Assembly (NCBI GenBank): GCA_033809515.1
Contig: JAPXLN010000024.1
Location: forward strand, 1 to 15,293
Source: JAPXLN01 sp033809515
GTDB taxonomy: Bacteria; Bacillota; Sulfobacillia; Fermentithermobacillales; Fermentithermobacillaceae
DNA: 15,293 nt
Direction of reading: 5' to 3'
Position numbers and translations under genes: made by a program. The notes below the pieces were generated by a model. The model worked only from the letters and a program-made list of their open reading frames with translations. It was not told where the DNA came from and did not search any database. Shown here piece by piece: positions 1-5,833 of this stretch. Every line of letters begins with the position of its first letter. Positions within the stretch are counted from its first letter, which is position 1.

Positions 1-1008
1 GCCCTTCCACTGTCCATGGCGTAGCCAGTGAGCGACCGTTTCCTTATGATCCGAGGGCTCCTTGCCCCTCCACTGGTCACGGCGTAGCCAGTGAACCCAC
101 CGCCAATCCGGTTTCCGGGAGCCACAGCACTTCCACTGGTCACAGCGTAGCCAATGAGCGACCATTTCCCCATGATCCGAGGGCTCTTGCCCTTCCACTG
201 GCCATGGCGTAGCCAGTGAACCCACCGCCAATCCAGTTTCCGGGAGCCGGAGCCCCTCCACTGGTCACGGCGTAGCCAGTGAACCCACCGCCAATCCAGT
301 TTCCGGGAGCCGGAGCCCCTCCACTGGCCATGGCGTAGCCAGTGAACCCACGGCCGGGCCGGTTTCCGGGAGCCGGAGCCCCTCCACTGGTCACGGCGTA
401 GCCAGTGAACCCACCGCCGGCCCGGTTTTCGGGAGCCACAGCCCTTCCACTGTCCATGGCGTAGCCAGTGAACTCACCGCCAGACCGGTTTCCGGGAGCC
501 ACAGCACTTCCACTGGCCACAGCGTAGCCAGTGAGCGACCGTTCCCCTATGATCCGAGGGCTCCTTGCCCTCTCACTGGTCACGGCGTAGCCAGTGAACT
601 CACCGCCGGCCCCGTTTTCGGGAGCCACTGCCCTCCCACTGGTCACGGCGTAGCCAGTGAACCCACCGCCAATCCAGTTTCCGGGAGCCGGAGCCCCTCC
701 ACTGGTCACGGCGTAGCCAGTGAACCCCCCGCCAGACCGGTTTCCGGGAGCCACAGCACTTCCACTGGTCACGGCGTAGCCAGTGACGCCCCGCCAGACC
801 GGTTTCCGGGAGCCACAGCACTTCCACTGGTCACAGCGTAGCCAGTGAGCGACCATTTCCCCATGATCCGAGGGCTCCTTGCCCTTTCACTGGTCACGGC
901 GTAGTCAGTGAACCCACCGCCAGACCGGTTTCCGGGAGCCACAGGCCTTCCACTGGCCATGGCGTAGCCAGTGAGCGACCGTCTCCTCATGATGAAGGCT
1001 TCCATGCT
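1..1008. repeat. 63-bp tandem array of hairpin units (16 copies)
   Basis: A 23-base imperfect palindrome (left arm CACTGG, 11-base loop usually ending GGCGTAG, right arm CCAGTG) begins at 8, 71, 134, 196, 259, 322, 385, 448, 511, 574, 637, 700, 763, 825, 888 and 951. The period is 63 bases, with two 62-base steps (134 to 196 and 763 to 825). The 40-base segments between palindromes form two classes. Class A (11 copies) has the core ACCGCCA...GGTTTCCGGGAGCC. Class B (5 copies, after 8, 134, 511, 825 and 951) has the core GCGACC...ATGATCCGAGGGCTC. Arm variants occur: CACTGT at 8 and 448, CCAATG at 151, TCAGTG at 905. The array runs off the left window edge. Long open frames exist on the minus strand only because 63 is 21 codons; the 62-base steps shift the frame mid-repeat, so I consider it non-coding. 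It could be a minisatellite of a palindromic repeat family, a protein-binding array or a structured RNA. Confidence 0.93.
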
Positions 1009-1073
1009 CCAGTACACCATCACTTTGACTCCCAGACCCTCACCTGATGCACAGCACACATATAGGTGCATCT
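1009..1073. repeat. Conserved terminal flank of hairpin array 1
   Basis: Immediately after the last class-B segment lies a non-tandem block beginning CCAGTACACCATCAC, followed by TTGACTCCCAG and CCCTCAC, and ending near CATCT. The same block occurs at 4566-4623 after the second, short array, with few substitutions and small indels. The two arrays therefore share a defined end as well as the palindrome. This suggests an element with a fixed border from which units expand. Confidence 0.8.
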
Positions 1074-1130
1074 TTGGGTTCGAGAATATGTTCGATGCTT
1101 CCCTGCATACACGCCGGCAGAGTGACGTGC

Positions 1131-1160
1131 GGCCCCGCCCCAATCGGGGTTTGAGGGGCC
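1131..1160. other. Nested GC-rich hairpin 3' of the NUDIX gene
   Basis: GGCCCC (1131-1136) pairs with GGGGCC (1155-1160), enclosing a second stem CCCC (1138-1141) with GGGG (1146-1149). It lies about 90 bases beyond the NUDIX stop codon on the minus strand. No U-run follows on either strand, so it is not a classical intrinsic terminator. It may stabilise or end the cassette transcript. The rest of 1074-1248 shows nothing I can assign. Confidence 0.4.
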
Positions 1161-1248
1161 AGTGCAGGAAAGAGCAGAAGACCTGCCATAGGAAGCTAAC
1201 AACCGGAAAGTGAGCACCAAACAGTCCACACCTGGCGTACGATGCTGG

Positions 1249-1719
1249 CTACCTGAACGGGATGAGTCTTTTTTGGCCGGCCCGGGCAATGGTTTTCTTG
1301 AGATAGCCTGGAGCATTGTGGTTTCCATCTATATCCCTTGCAGTTACCCAATATACGGCAGCAACCTCGTCTTTATCTACGCACCTGGCCTCCCCGCTTT
1401 TATGCTTGCACAGAAAGACGATATCTACGATAGTCCGGCCATGGCCGGCGATAAACGCCTTGCTCTCGAGGTAGTCCACGATGTCTACCTGAATCCCGAC
1501 CTCCTCCATGACCTCTCTTTTCAGTGTCTCTTCCAGCACATGGTGCCGGACGTCATCCCTGTCGCAGGCAACTTCCACTTTCCCGCCTACCAGTGCCAGC
1601 GTACCGGGGGCGTGCTCTTCCTTCTCGCTTCTCTTGACGACCAGCCACTTGTCGCCGCTGTAAATGGCAGCCTCAACGTTGACTATGTAGCGTTGGTCTG
1701 ATTCGGGCTGCATTGCCAT
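1249..1719 (-). CDS. NUDIX hydrolase
   Basis: This 156-aa protein is probably a pyrophosphohydrolase acting on a nucleoside-diphosphate-linked substrate in the cytoplasm. The Nudix box lies at about residues 45-76, starting LVGGKVE and ending LKREVMEEVGI, so the metal-binding REVxEExG core is intact. Two oddities are visible. About ten extra residues sit between the GG turn and the helix, and the glutamate expected eight residues before the REV arginine is His. N-terminal strands (VEAAIY, WLVVKRS) are typical of the fold. The start is ATG at 1719, with GGGAGG about seven bases upstream; an in-frame ATG two codons later is an alternative. It is the last gene of the minus-strand cassette, 79 bases after the small CxxC ORF. 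The family assignment is firm; the substrate is unknown, and housecleaning of damaged nucleotides is only one possibility. Confidence 0.9.
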   Translation of the reverse strand: MAMQPESDQRYIVNVEAAIYSGDKWLVVKRSEKEEHAPGTLALVGGKVEVACDRDDVRHHVLEETLKREVMEEVGIQVDIVDYLESKAFIAGHGRTIVDIVFLCKHKSGEARCVDKDEVAAVYWVTARDIDGNHNAPGYLKKTIARAGQKRLIPFR

Positions 1720-1798
1720 CAGCAGTCCCTCCCTTTATGCGTAATCCGGTCGAATCAACCTTCACCTGTGCATTCTGCCGCTTCCACAGCCTATACGT

Positions 1799-1942
1799 TC
1801 AGGCACCGCACTCGGCGCAGAGCATGGGAATCTCGCCGATTGTGCCATCTTGCTCGTAGAAGAACTCGGTGGCGGCGCACTTGCTGCCTTCCTGCTTTTC
1901 TACCGGCGCCAGGGGGAAGGCGAGTATTCTGAAGACGAACAT
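1799..1942 (-). CDS. Possible 47-aa CxxC mini-protein
   Basis: A short minus-strand reading frame starts at ATG (1942) and stops at TGA (1799). It has a hydrophobic start (MFVFRILAFPLAP), one central Cys (SKCAATEFFYE) and a C-terminal CAECGA that resembles half of a zinc ribbon or a redox pair. It fills the space between the DUF488 stop (2003) and the NUDIX start (1719), in the same direction. Against it: no convincing ribosome binding site precedes the ATG, and an in-frame stop lies just upstream. It may be a genuine small protein, the remnant of a longer one, or chance. I do not recognise a family. Confidence 0.35.
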   Translation of the reverse strand: MFVFRILAFPLAPVEKQEGSKCAATEFFYEQDGTIGEIPMLCAECGA

Positions 1943-2002
1943 TCGGTGTCAATAGCAAAACGTGAGGTGTGTCACCGGGCAAGGACCGATGCTTGCCATG
2001 GG

Positions 2003-2437
2003 TCAGCTCAGATGGCGAACTGCAACGTCTGCCCAATTCGCACAGAGTGTGTCCGCTACCAGGTGCCGATGACAATGATCTGGCTCTGCCTCACTGCAGA
2101 GCAAACAAGCATTCTCAAAGAGCGTCTTATCCAAGATCCCGGGAATGCCCCGTTCAGCCATCAGAGCAGTGAACTCTGATACGTATCTATCCCAATCCTT
2201 GTTCTCACGATATGACTTAAGGATTTCATCCGTGGGAGCTAGCTGCGGTAGGTGTACATAGTCGCAGTCAATCAGCTCTTTCAGAAAGAACCCTAGATCA
2301 TTCTTCTTGGCAAAACCGGCCAGCTGTCCCTGCGGCCTGAGGCGAACATCAATTACCCTCTCAACGCCACTGCCTTTGAGAAGAGTGAAGAATCTCTCGG
2401 CTGACTTGCCCGAAGACCCAATGGTGTAAACATTCAT
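2003..2437 (-). CDS. DUF488 family protein (short form)
   Basis: This 144-aa protein belongs to DUF488, whose biochemical function is not established. Family hallmarks are the N-terminal YTIGSSG (residues 4-10), the IDVR strand (29-32) and the Cys/His cluster CSEAEPDHCHRH (114-125), which looks like a metal-binding or catalytic site. The ATG at 2437 overlaps the upstream gene's stop in an ATGA junction. Its ribosome binding site (GGTGGAGGAG) lies inside the end of that gene, so translational coupling is expected. The upstream neighbour is a longer DUF488 paralogue, and the two may form a heteromeric pair. Unlike the paralogue it ends directly after the core domain, with no C-terminal tail. 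Confidence 0.88.
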   Translation of the reverse strand: MNVYTIGSSGKSAERFFTLLKGSGVERVIDVRLRPQGQLAGFAKKNDLGFFLKELIDCDYVHLPQLAPTDEILKSYRENKDWDRYVSEFTALMAERGIPGILDKTLFENACLLCSEAEPDHCHRHLVADTLCANWADVAVRHLS

Positions 2438-3075
2438 ATATATGGCTCCTCCACCGGAAACAGGGACAGCTGCTCACGTTTAGCTTTGTTGGTCAATCCC
2501 GGCTCATGGCTTTGGTGACTATCCGTATTGTTCTCTACACAATTGTTCCCAAAACCGGAGTCTTCCACATTCCCGTTTGCGCGAACATGCTTGACTGTAA
2601 CACCTCTCGCACTCAGTTCTCTGCCTATAAGACAGTGACGGTGACACCTGTGCGGGTCTTCTTCACTACACATGAGGACAACCCTCTTACGTTGCCCTAG
2701 CTCGACGGCAGTCGTCAGCCCCTGTTTGAACCATTTTTTTGTGGCTATCACGTTGTAGTCAGGTATCCTGGCCTTCCCTCCCTCATCATGAACATAGCAA
2801 TCCGGATCTCTGGGATATCCACCAAGGCAGTCACCCAGAAAAACATACTCCATACCCTTTTTGGTAAGGGTTTGCTCTAGGTTCGATGCGTTGAAGTGTG
2901 GCACGTAAGAGCTAAAGGGCTTTGACCTTATGTCTACTAGGGTTTCGATGCCACTAGACTTCAGAAGGCAAATCAAGTGCTCCATTGAAAGATTACTGTG
3001 CCCGATTGTGTAGAGTACAACCTCGTCTTCTTGAGTCATGTCCTGTAAGTGCCTGGTTTCATAAACCGATGCCAT
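2434..3075 (-). CDS. DUF488 family protein with C-terminal QLSLF motif
   Basis: This 213-aa DUF488 protein carries YTIGHS (residues 22-27), VDIRSKPFSSYVPHFN (47-62) and the Cys/His cluster CSEEDPHRCHRH (136-147). After the domain comes a polar, Asn/Ser/His-rich linker (about 167-198). The tail follows, with QLSLF at 202-206, matching the known bacterial sliding-clamp-binding consensus QL(S/D)LF. I chose the ATG at 3075 because AGGTGAG lies about nine bases upstream; a GTG three codons earlier (3084) would abut that site too closely. It overlaps the shorter DUF488 gene by four bases and follows the dual-OB gene by 79 bases. The tail hints that it works at replication or repair sites, which is inference. 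The enzymatic role of DUF488 is unknown. Confidence 0.88.
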   Translation of the reverse strand: MASVYETRHLQDMTQEDEVVLYTIGHSNLSMEHLICLLKSSGIETLVDIRSKPFSSYVPHFNASNLEQTLTKKGMEYVFLGDCLGGYPRDPDCYVHDEGGKARIPDYNVIATKKWFKQGLTTAVELGQRKRVVLMCSEEDPHRCHRHCLIGRELSARGVTVKHVRANGNVEDSGFGNNCVENNTDSHQSHEPGLTNKAKREQLSLFPVEEPYI

Positions 3076-3121
3076 TCTGTTCACTCACCTAGATCGAGTA
3101 ATCGTATCATATGATTGACCG

Positions 3122-3137
3122 GGCCCGGTAGCGGGCC
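3122..3137. other. Intergenic hairpin between dual-OB and DUF488 genes
   Basis: GGCCCG (3122-3127), loop GTAG, CGGGCC (3132-3137) is a perfect 6-bp GC stem with a tetraloop. It is followed toward the DUF488 gene by the 10-bp palindrome ATCATATGAT (3106-3115). No U-run follows, so a full terminator is unlikely. It may be an mRNA processing, stability or partial attenuation element setting the ratio of the two genes. Confidence 0.45.
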
Positions 3138-3154
3138 TTGCATGGATTAGCCTA

Positions 3155-3889
3155 TCACACAAAATCGCAAAAACATTTTCCATTAAGATAGTCAGGAAAA
3201 GTATACATTCCTGTAATCTGAAGATAACACCTATCCGGGTACTTACGCCAGTGCCTTGCAAGACCAATTCTCAAGAAAACATGCTCGGCGTCTCTAAGAT
3301 GCCTGAGTACCTCTCTAGATACTTGCTCTGAAGTCTTCGTTTCCTTCCGCCAATTGATGTAGTACAGAAACGTGAGGTCAGTCACTTTCAACTTATACAC
3401 AGAACGCCCATCGCTGAACTTGATGCGATTTCCATTGGACTCTTCGCATGAAACCTCATAAACCCAGCTGGGCTTTACTGTTCCTAGAGACCGATACCCT
3501 TCTCCTGATGTAACATAGTACCCGGGCCCGCGACGAATCGGAGTCCCAAAAACGTTTTCCACAAACCGGTCATCCAGTGCCTTCAGCCACGCCAGTTTCT
3601 GCCGGTTTGAGAACACCCTTGTTCTTGAAGGCGGAACAGCACTGTCGATTATGTAGTCTTCAGTGTGGGGCGGAATGACGGATGGCTTCCTAGTGAACTC
3701 AAGTTCAACCTCGGCAAAGGGGCGAATCACAGGTACACCATAGACGTACAGCCAGTCTTCCCGTAACGATCCGGAAGGGAACGTGGGCCTTACGCATCTT
3801 ACCGGTGAGGGATACTTGTCGTAACCGGCTATACATACCTTGTCGCCGGACATCCTGGTGATATCAGTTATGACGATTTTCTTGCGCAA
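3155..3889 (-). CDS. Dual OB-domain-containing protein
   Basis: This 244-aa protein resembles the annotated 'dual OB domain-containing' family, predicted to bind nucleic acid. Supporting signatures are the N-terminal KKIVITDITRMSGDKVCIAGYD followed by RCVRPTFP (residues 3-38), the mid segment PPHTEDYI (about 73-80), and the C-terminal LQITGMYTFPDYLNGK (about 223-238). The start is TTG at 3889. An in-frame stop lies two codons upstream, and GGGAGG sits about eleven bases away, which is long but acceptable. It is the first intact gene behind the promoter at 4387-4415 and heads the DUF488-DUF488-NUDIX series. No catalytic motif is visible. Family assignment is from memory of conserved blocks, so moderately confident; the physiological role is unknown. 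Confidence 0.75.
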   Translation of the reverse strand: MRKKIVITDITRMSGDKVCIAGYDKYPSPVRCVRPTFPSGSLREDWLYVYGVPVIRPFAEVELEFTRKPSVIPPHTEDYIIDSAVPPSRTRVFSNRQKLAWLKALDDRFVENVFGTPIRRGPGYYVTSGEGYRSLGTVKPSWVYEVSCEESNGNRIKFSDGRSVYKLKVTDLTFLYYINWRKETKTSEQVSREVLRHLRDAEHVFLRIGLARHWRKYPDRCYLQITGMYTFPDYLNGKCFCDFV

Positions 3890-3932
3890 CGACTACAAGA
3901 CCTCCCTTGAATTTGAACGCCAAAACTCCAAC

Positions 3933-4338
3933 TCAAGATAAGCTCCTCAATACCTCCTCCAGCGCTTTTGGCAACCTGGGAGAAAGGCCTGCTTCAGTGG
4001 CAAACATAACTATGCCGTCGCGTGGGACTCGTACTTTTGGGGCCGCTCATGTGCCCGTAGATTGCTCTCCAACCTATAGACTACATCGTGTGTGAGTGTA
4101 CGCTCCAATGTGTCCAAACCGCCCTCATTCAGGCACGCAAGAAGGACTGCTTTGGGTTCTCGCCAAGCAATTGACGTCTGGCGTGGAATCCAGACTGCTA
4201 GGGCATCTAGTTTCTTCGCCGACTCCATCCAAAGTCATCTAAAGAGAAGGTTTGAACGACCGCCGAGACATGATCGAATGTTGATAAGCTTAGTGGAAGA
4301 CGACTTACTTGTCGGAATGCTTTTTTGGGACTATGCAT
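3933..4338 (-). pseudogene. Decayed leading ORF split over three reading frames
   Basis: Between the promoter and the dual-OB gene, three consecutive minus-strand fragments read like ordinary protein but in different frames. Fragment 1 (4338-4207, 43 aa) contains STFDHVSAVVQTFSLDDFGW. Fragment 2 (4228-4010, 72 aa) contains KLDALAVWIPRQ and DTLERTLTHDVVYRLESNLR. Fragment 3 (readable from about 4042, ATG 4007, stop 3933) contains MFATEAGLSPRLPKALEEVL. Joined by two frameshifts they would give about 135 aa ending 43 bases before the next gene. No fragment has a clear ribosome binding site, and I recognise no family. Alternatives are coincidence or sequencing indels. A 108-aa plus-strand frame (4092-4418) overlaps it, with no better support. 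Confidence 0.35.
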
Positions 4339-4386
4339 CCCGCCTGACCAGAGGCCAATTCCGCCCTGTGAGAAGAAAACGTAAAC

Positions 4387-4415
4387 ATTTTATTCTGCTA
4401 TTGCAGCAATGTCAA
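4387..4415 (-). promoter_or_regulatory. Near-consensus housekeeping-sigma promoter for the cassette
   Basis: On the minus strand a perfect -35 box TTGACA (4415-4410) is followed by exactly 17 bases and TAAAAT (4392-4387), five of six matches to the -10 consensus. It points toward the decayed ORF and the dual-OB/DUF488/NUDIX genes. The predicted start is near 4380. The spacer contains a short inverted repeat (TGCT...AGCA). It lies just inside the second hairpin array. Confidence 0.7.
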
Positions 4416-4441
4416 TAGGAAAGCCGGGAATTGTGATCGGA

Positions 4442-4623
4442 CAGTGATATCGGCGTAGCCAGTGACAGACCGTTTCCACCCAGATCGAGGTCCCACGGGC
4501 TTTCACTGGCCATGGCGTAGCCAGTGAGCGACCGCTTCCTCATGTTCCAAAGACCTTTCGCACTTCCAGTACACCATCACATTGACTCCCAGCCCCTCAC
4601 ATGGTACACAGCATATAGCATCT
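4442..4623. repeat. Second, two-unit copy of the hairpin array with the shared flank
   Basis: A unit with a degenerate left arm (4442-4464) and a complete palindrome (4504-4526) are spaced 62 bases apart. The segment between them looks like a hybrid of the two inter-palindrome classes of the first array. After the second palindrome come the class-B start GCGACC...TCCTCATG and then the terminal block CCAGTACACCATCAC...CATCT (4566-4623). The orientation is the same as array 1. The rest of 4624-4735 has no feature I can name apart from the GNAT ribosome binding site. Confidence 0.85.
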
Positions 4624-4735
4624 CCGAAAGGCGCAGGCTGTGAGGCACCGGTTCATGCAATCCCGGTAAATCGCAGTCGCCATCTGCAATCACCATTGAC
4701 GGCCATTCTGCACTCGCGTTAAGGAGGGAACCGGC

Positions 4736-5293
4736 ATGCACATAGAAACAGACAGGCTAATCATCAGGGACTTTGTCCACACAGACCACGAAGCGCTCTG
4801 GGCCATCTTCGGAGACGCCGAAACCATGCGCCACGTTCAGCCATACACAGAAGACGAAACAAGGGAATTCCTGAAGTCATTCTGCATCGAGCGAGAGCCA
4901 AGAGGGGCATATGCCGCAGTACTGAAAGACACCGATCAACTAATAGGATATCTGCTGTTTGCCAACAAGCAGGAGCCCGAAATCCACGAGATAGGCTGGA
5001 TTTTTAACCGCCAACACTGGGGTAAAGGCCTTGCCTACGAGGCCTCCAAAGCCCTGATTGACTACGGTTTTCAGGCCCTGAAGCTGCACCGAATCTTCGC
5101 CCAGACTGACGAGCCCATCAAGTCTCTGGGGCTAATGCGCAAGCTGGGAATGAAACTTGACGGCGTAATGCGCAAGGAATCCAAACAAACAGACGGGACA
5201 TGGAAAGACCTCTATGTCTGTGCGATCCTCGAAGAGGACTACTTCCAAAAGGACTGCTTCCAGGAAGACTGCTCCGAAGAAGACTGCCTCTAG
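4736..5293 (+). CDS. GNAT family N-acetyltransferase (RimJ/RimL-like)
   Basis: This 185-aa protein probably transfers acetyl from acetyl-CoA to an amine; RimJ/RimL relatives modify protein N-termini, while others act on antibiotics or small molecules. It begins with the family's typical ETDRLIIRDF (residues 4-13). It carries the acetyl-CoA-binding segment RQHWGKGLAYEA (92-103) and LHRIFAQTDEPIKSLGLMRKLGM (117-139). The start ATG is preceded by AAGGAGGG at seven bases. The last twenty residues (166-185) are unusual: near-repeats of (E/K)DC(F/S)(Q/E) encoded by four imperfect 15-base units, the stop codon lying within the last. It is followed after 106 bases by the thioredoxin-like gene on the same strand. 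Substrate unknown. Confidence 0.9.
   Translation: MHIETDRLIIRDFVHTDHEALWAIFGDAETMRHVQPYTEDETREFLKSFCIEREPRGAYAAVLKDTDQLIGYLLFANKQEPEIHEIGWIFNRQHWGKGLAYEASKALIDYGFQALKLHRIFAQTDEPIKSLGLMRKLGMKLDGVMRKESKQTDGTWKDLYVCAILEEDYFQKDCFQEDCSEEDCL
5234..5293 (+). repeat. Four imperfect 15-bp repeats encoding the GNAT tail
   Basis: Units 5234-5248, 5249-5263, 5264-5278 and 5279-5293 follow the pattern (G/A)A(G/A)GACT(A/G)C followed by TTC-CAA/CAG-like codons. In the fourth unit the position equivalent to CAG reads TAG and terminates the protein. This suggests that local duplication extended the gene and a point change fixed its end. Confidence 0.65.
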
Positions 5294-5399
5294 GACAACC
5301 GCCCAGGTAGACAAGATAGCCGGTCTCAGTGCCATCGCAACATGATACACTAGACTCCGGCTGAACCAGGGGATAATCACGAGTACAACGGAGGCTGAC

Positions 5400-5666
5400 A
5401 TGAGGGAAATAACCTACTTCTACCTCGCTGGATGCCCGTACTGCCGCAAGGCGGACAGGATCATCGCGCAGCTTATCGAGAAAAACCCGGAGTTCGCGGC
5501 CGTCCCCATAACCAAGGTTGAAGAGAGCGAGAACCCCGAGATTGCCAACGCCTACGACTACTACTACGTCCCCTGCCTGTGGATGGGCAAGGACAAACTT
5601 CACGAAGGAGTACCAACCGAGGAAAAGATTCGAAAGGTATTGGAGGCGGCCATTGCAGTACCTTAA
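5400..5666 (+). CDS. Thioredoxin/glutaredoxin-like protein (CPYC)
   Basis: This 88-aa protein has a compact thioredoxin fold: strand ITYFYLAG, active-site CPYC (residues 12-15), helix, strand, then the cis-proline loop YYYVPCLWMG (54-63) and the helix EEKIRKVLEAA. The CPYC pair is the classical glutaredoxin motif and indicates thiol-disulfide exchange in the cytoplasm. A third Cys (59) directly follows the cis-proline, where small relatives commonly carry Thr. The start ATG has GGAGG five bases upstream. It lies downstream of the GNAT gene and converges with the lactate-permease gene (167-base gap). Family confident; partner unknown. Confidence 0.88.
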   Translation: MREITYFYLAGCPYCRKADRIIAQLIEKNPEFAAVPITKVEESENPEIANAYDYYYVPCLWMGKDKLHEGVPTEEKIRKVLEAAIAVP

Positions 5667-5736
5667 CCTTCCTTAACCACGCTCACTCAAAAGCCGTCAG
5701 CTTGGGGCTCATACCGTTGACTGTGCCGGAAAGTTA

Positions 5737-5777
5737 GTGGAGCACCTGCTCTGCCAATGCAGCTCCAGATGCTCCAC
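5737..5777. terminator. Hairpin between convergent genes, weak terminator candidate
   Basis: GTGGAGCA (5737-5744) and TGCTCCAC (5770-5777) form a perfect 8-bp stem. The 25-base loop itself contains CTGC/GCAG. It sits between the convergent thioredoxin-like and permease genes and could serve either. Neither side has a long U-run, so intrinsic termination is uncertain. Confidence 0.4.
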
Positions 5778-5833
5778 ATCGGGCACTGCCCATAACAACT
5801 TGCGTCTAGCTAACCGGGTTGACGCACATTGGC

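Noticed and set aside
140..856. 238-aa minus-strand ORF with 21-residue repeats (TGYAVTSG type), plus related ORFs to 1143
   Set aside because: The frame is open only because the repeat is 63 bases. At the 62-base steps the translation switches to another frame of the same repeat (HWLRCDQW instead of TGYAVTSG), so no reading frame is conserved, and there is no credible start or ribosome binding site.
1..1008. CRISPR array
   Set aside because: The spacing superficially resembles repeats and spacers, but the segments between palindromes recur in two classes instead of being unique, and no cas gene is nearby.
1791..2075. 94-aa minus-strand ORF overlapping the DUF488 3' end
   Set aside because: Arg-rich, out-of-frame shadow of the DUF488 gene and of the small CxxC frame, with no start signal.
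4092..4418. 108-aa plus-strand ORF
   Set aside because: No ribosome binding site, no recognisable family, and antisense to the promoter and fragmented ORF of the cassette. I could not support it over the minus-strand reading.
4442..4526. Integron attC-like sites
   Set aside because: The palindromes delimit a cassette, but they are tandem, very short, lack recognisable attC core sites and no integrase gene is in view.
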